Source of the DNA: Saprospiraceae bacterium
GTDB lineage: Bacteria; Bacteroidota; Bacteroidia; Chitinophagales; Saprospiraceae
DNA: 6,233 nt
Direction of reading: 5' to 3'
Assembly: GCA_027031185.1 (NCBI GenBank)
Contig: JALVEF010000001.1
Coordinates: 1 to 6,233 of the forward strand
Shown: piece by piece, positions 5,593-6,233 of the stretch
How the letters are laid out: every line of letters begins with the position of its first letter
How positions within the stretch are numbered: position 1 is the first letter of the stretch
Made by a program: the position numbers and the translations under genes
The notes under the pieces: generated by a model
Seen by the model: only the letters and a program-made list of their open reading frames with translations
Databases searched by the model: none
What the model was told of the DNA's origin: nothing

Positions 5593-5829
5593 TTAACCTT
5601 TTGGTGGATACGGGTCGGTTACCTTTGGAAAAGTTCTTTCTTCCTGGATTTTACCGTCTCGTCTATGAATTACTACTGAACTATTGCCTTGCTTTTTTGC
5701 GAGTTCAATAGTCTTTTTTACAACTTCCTTTTTTGTTTTTCCTTTTACAGATGCTCGTTTTCCTTTTTCTATTCTTCCTTCCCACCCATCATCTGTTTTA
5801 GAAACGTGATATGTTTTTCTCTTTGCCAT
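5593..5829 (-). CDS. DUF2188 domain-containing small basic protein
   Basis: Predicted 78-residue, lysine-rich protein. It matches the DUF2188 pattern almost end to end: YHVSK...GWEGRIEKGKRAS (7-27), TKKEVVKKTIELAKKQG (32-48), SSVVIHRRDGKIQEERTF (50-67) and a DPYPPKG tail. The biochemical role of DUF2188 proteins is not established. Their small size and positive charge would suit nucleic-acid or partner binding, but that is inference. It is the first gene of a two-gene unit: its TAA ends 3 nt before the ATG of the nuclease-like gene. The ATG at 5829 is preceded by A-rich sequence, as usual in Bacteroidota. Two promoter-like copies lie 103 and 204 bp upstream. It could act as an accessory or regulatory partner of the nuclease. 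Confidence 0.85.
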   Translation of the reverse strand: MAKRKTYHVSKTDDGWEGRIEKGKRASVKGKTKKEVVKKTIELAKKQGNSSVVIHRRDGKIQEERTFPKVTDPYPPKG

Positions 5830-5885
5830 CTTATTTTGTTTTTAATTAATGAACAACCCCTTCCCCCCCGGCTATACATATATCA

Positions 5886-5926
5886 CCTGTGCACGGCACA
5901 AGGAGACGAGCCATCATCACGGCTCG
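5886..5926 (-). promoter_or_regulatory. Two small hairpins in the DUF2188 leader
   Basis: TGTGC (5888-5892) pairs with GCACA (5896-5900) around ACG, and CGAGCC (5907-5912) pairs with GGCTCG (5921-5926) around an 8-base loop. Both lie between promoter copy A and the DUF2188 start, in the predicted 5' untranslated region. Such a structured leader of about 95 nt could modulate expression, but no known riboswitch class is recognised. Confidence 0.35.
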
Positions 5927-5931
5927 CGCGA

Positions 5932-5962
5932 CAAACATAGCACATTTCTCATATTTTGTCAG
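5932..5962 (-). promoter_or_regulatory. Promoter-like repeat copy A
   Basis: On the minus strand CTGACA (5957-5962) is separated by 17 bases from TATGTTTG (5932-5939). TATGTTTG fits the Bacteroidota -7 box TAnnTTTG, and the upstream element resembles the -33 TTG region with a C for the first T. It is the nearer of two related copies and would start transcription about 95 bp upstream of the DUF2188 ATG. Confidence 0.5.
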
Positions 5963-6032
5963 GATTCCAGCCATAATTTTCTCCAAGTATAGAAATCCAC
6001 CCCATCCGATCCGGCAAGAAGCGCTGATGCCG

Positions 6033-6063
6033 CAAACATAACACAATTCTCCTATATTGTCAA
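6033..6063 (-). promoter_or_regulatory. Promoter-like repeat copy B
   Basis: On the minus strand TTGACA (6058-6063) is followed after exactly 17 bases by TATGTTTG (6033-6040). This gives TTG with 20 bases to TAnnTTTG, within the usual Bacteroidota -33/-7 spacing. It has a better upstream element than copy A and lies 101 bp further from the gene. ACAAT (6043-6047) and ATTGT (6056-6060) make a small inverted repeat between the boxes that could be an operator. Confidence 0.6.
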
Positions 6064-6211
6064 GCCATTCCTGTCATCTTGTAGCATCCGGAAAGCACAT
6101 GAGCCCGATGAAATTATCATTATCTCTCTGCCAACTCTCTAAATCATAAAGGCAATCCACCACCTATTGTAAAAGGATATTATACTCAAAGCGATTTGTT
6201 TTGGGACGATT

Positions 6212-6233
6212 GAATATTGAACAAGGAACACCG
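6212..6233. repeat. Possible start of a dispersed intergenic repeat (cut by window edge)
   Basis: The last 22 bases, GAATATTGAACAAGG then AACACCG, resemble a short sequence I remember as repeated between genes in many Bacteroidota genomes. Only its beginning is visible. The stretch 6064-6211 before it shows no gene, hairpin or promoter that I can support. Confidence 0.3.

Noticed and set aside
5846..6046. 66-codon minus-strand frame upstream of DUF2188
   Set aside because: It starts inside promoter copy B and passes through promoter copy A, so the repeated 'CYVCG/CAMFVA' residues merely reflect the duplicated promoter. Composition is not protein-like.
6074..6166. Short minus-strand frame reading VVDCLYDLESWQRDNDNF and on
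   Set aside because: It is about 30 codons between stops with no ATG start, no recognisable motif and no upstream signal; too short to support as a gene or relic.

Overview
The window looks like part of a Bacteroidota chromosome, probably of the Chitinophaga/Niastella/Cytophaga type. This rests on start codons with A-rich upstream sequence instead of clear Shine-Dalgarno motifs, candidate promoters with a TAnnTTTG -7 box, a secreted outer-membrane beta-barrel protein, a NosY type common in that phylum, and intergenic repeat types I associate with it. The genus cannot be fixed from this sequence. All five credible genes lie on the minus strand, so transcription runs from high to low coordinates.

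Layout from low to high coordinates. Positions 5-68 hold a 16-bp tandem repeat. Then comes a NosY-like ABC-2 permease (81-863) with a large inverted repeat in its leader. Positions 964-1528 hold no convincing gene but are packed with hairpin-forming repeats: one 60-bp palindromic element, two copies of a modular hairpin repeat (R1, R2), and three further GC-rich stem-loops. R2 runs into the 3' end of a long N-acyl-D-amino-acid-deacylase-like amidohydrolase gene (1529-3343) and encodes its last residues. Positions 3344-3634 hold a leader hairpin, a second hairpin and another 60-bp palindrome that abuts the stop codon of a small outer-membrane beta-barrel protein gene (3635-4273). Positions 4274-4677 hold no intact gene, only a possible frameshifted coding relic.

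Positions 4678-5829 form a clearly AT-richer two-gene unit: a DUF2188 protein followed 3 nt later by a protein with a PD-(D/E)XK nuclease-like N-terminus and a DUF5655-like C-terminus. It is preceded by two near-identical promoter-like sequences 101 bp apart, both facing the pair. Positions 6064-6233 hold no gene; the last ~22 bp look like the start of another dispersed repeat.

The genes do not form one pathway. The permease, the deacylase and the barrel protein appear to be separate transcription units divided by palindromic elements. The DUF2188/PD-(D/E)XK pair is a plausible acquired accessory or defence-type module. The strongest structural signal is the pair of 60-bp palindromes, whose two copies differ by a compensatory base-pair change in the stem. 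The most interesting gene-level candidate is the DUF2188-nuclease pair with its duplicated promoter.
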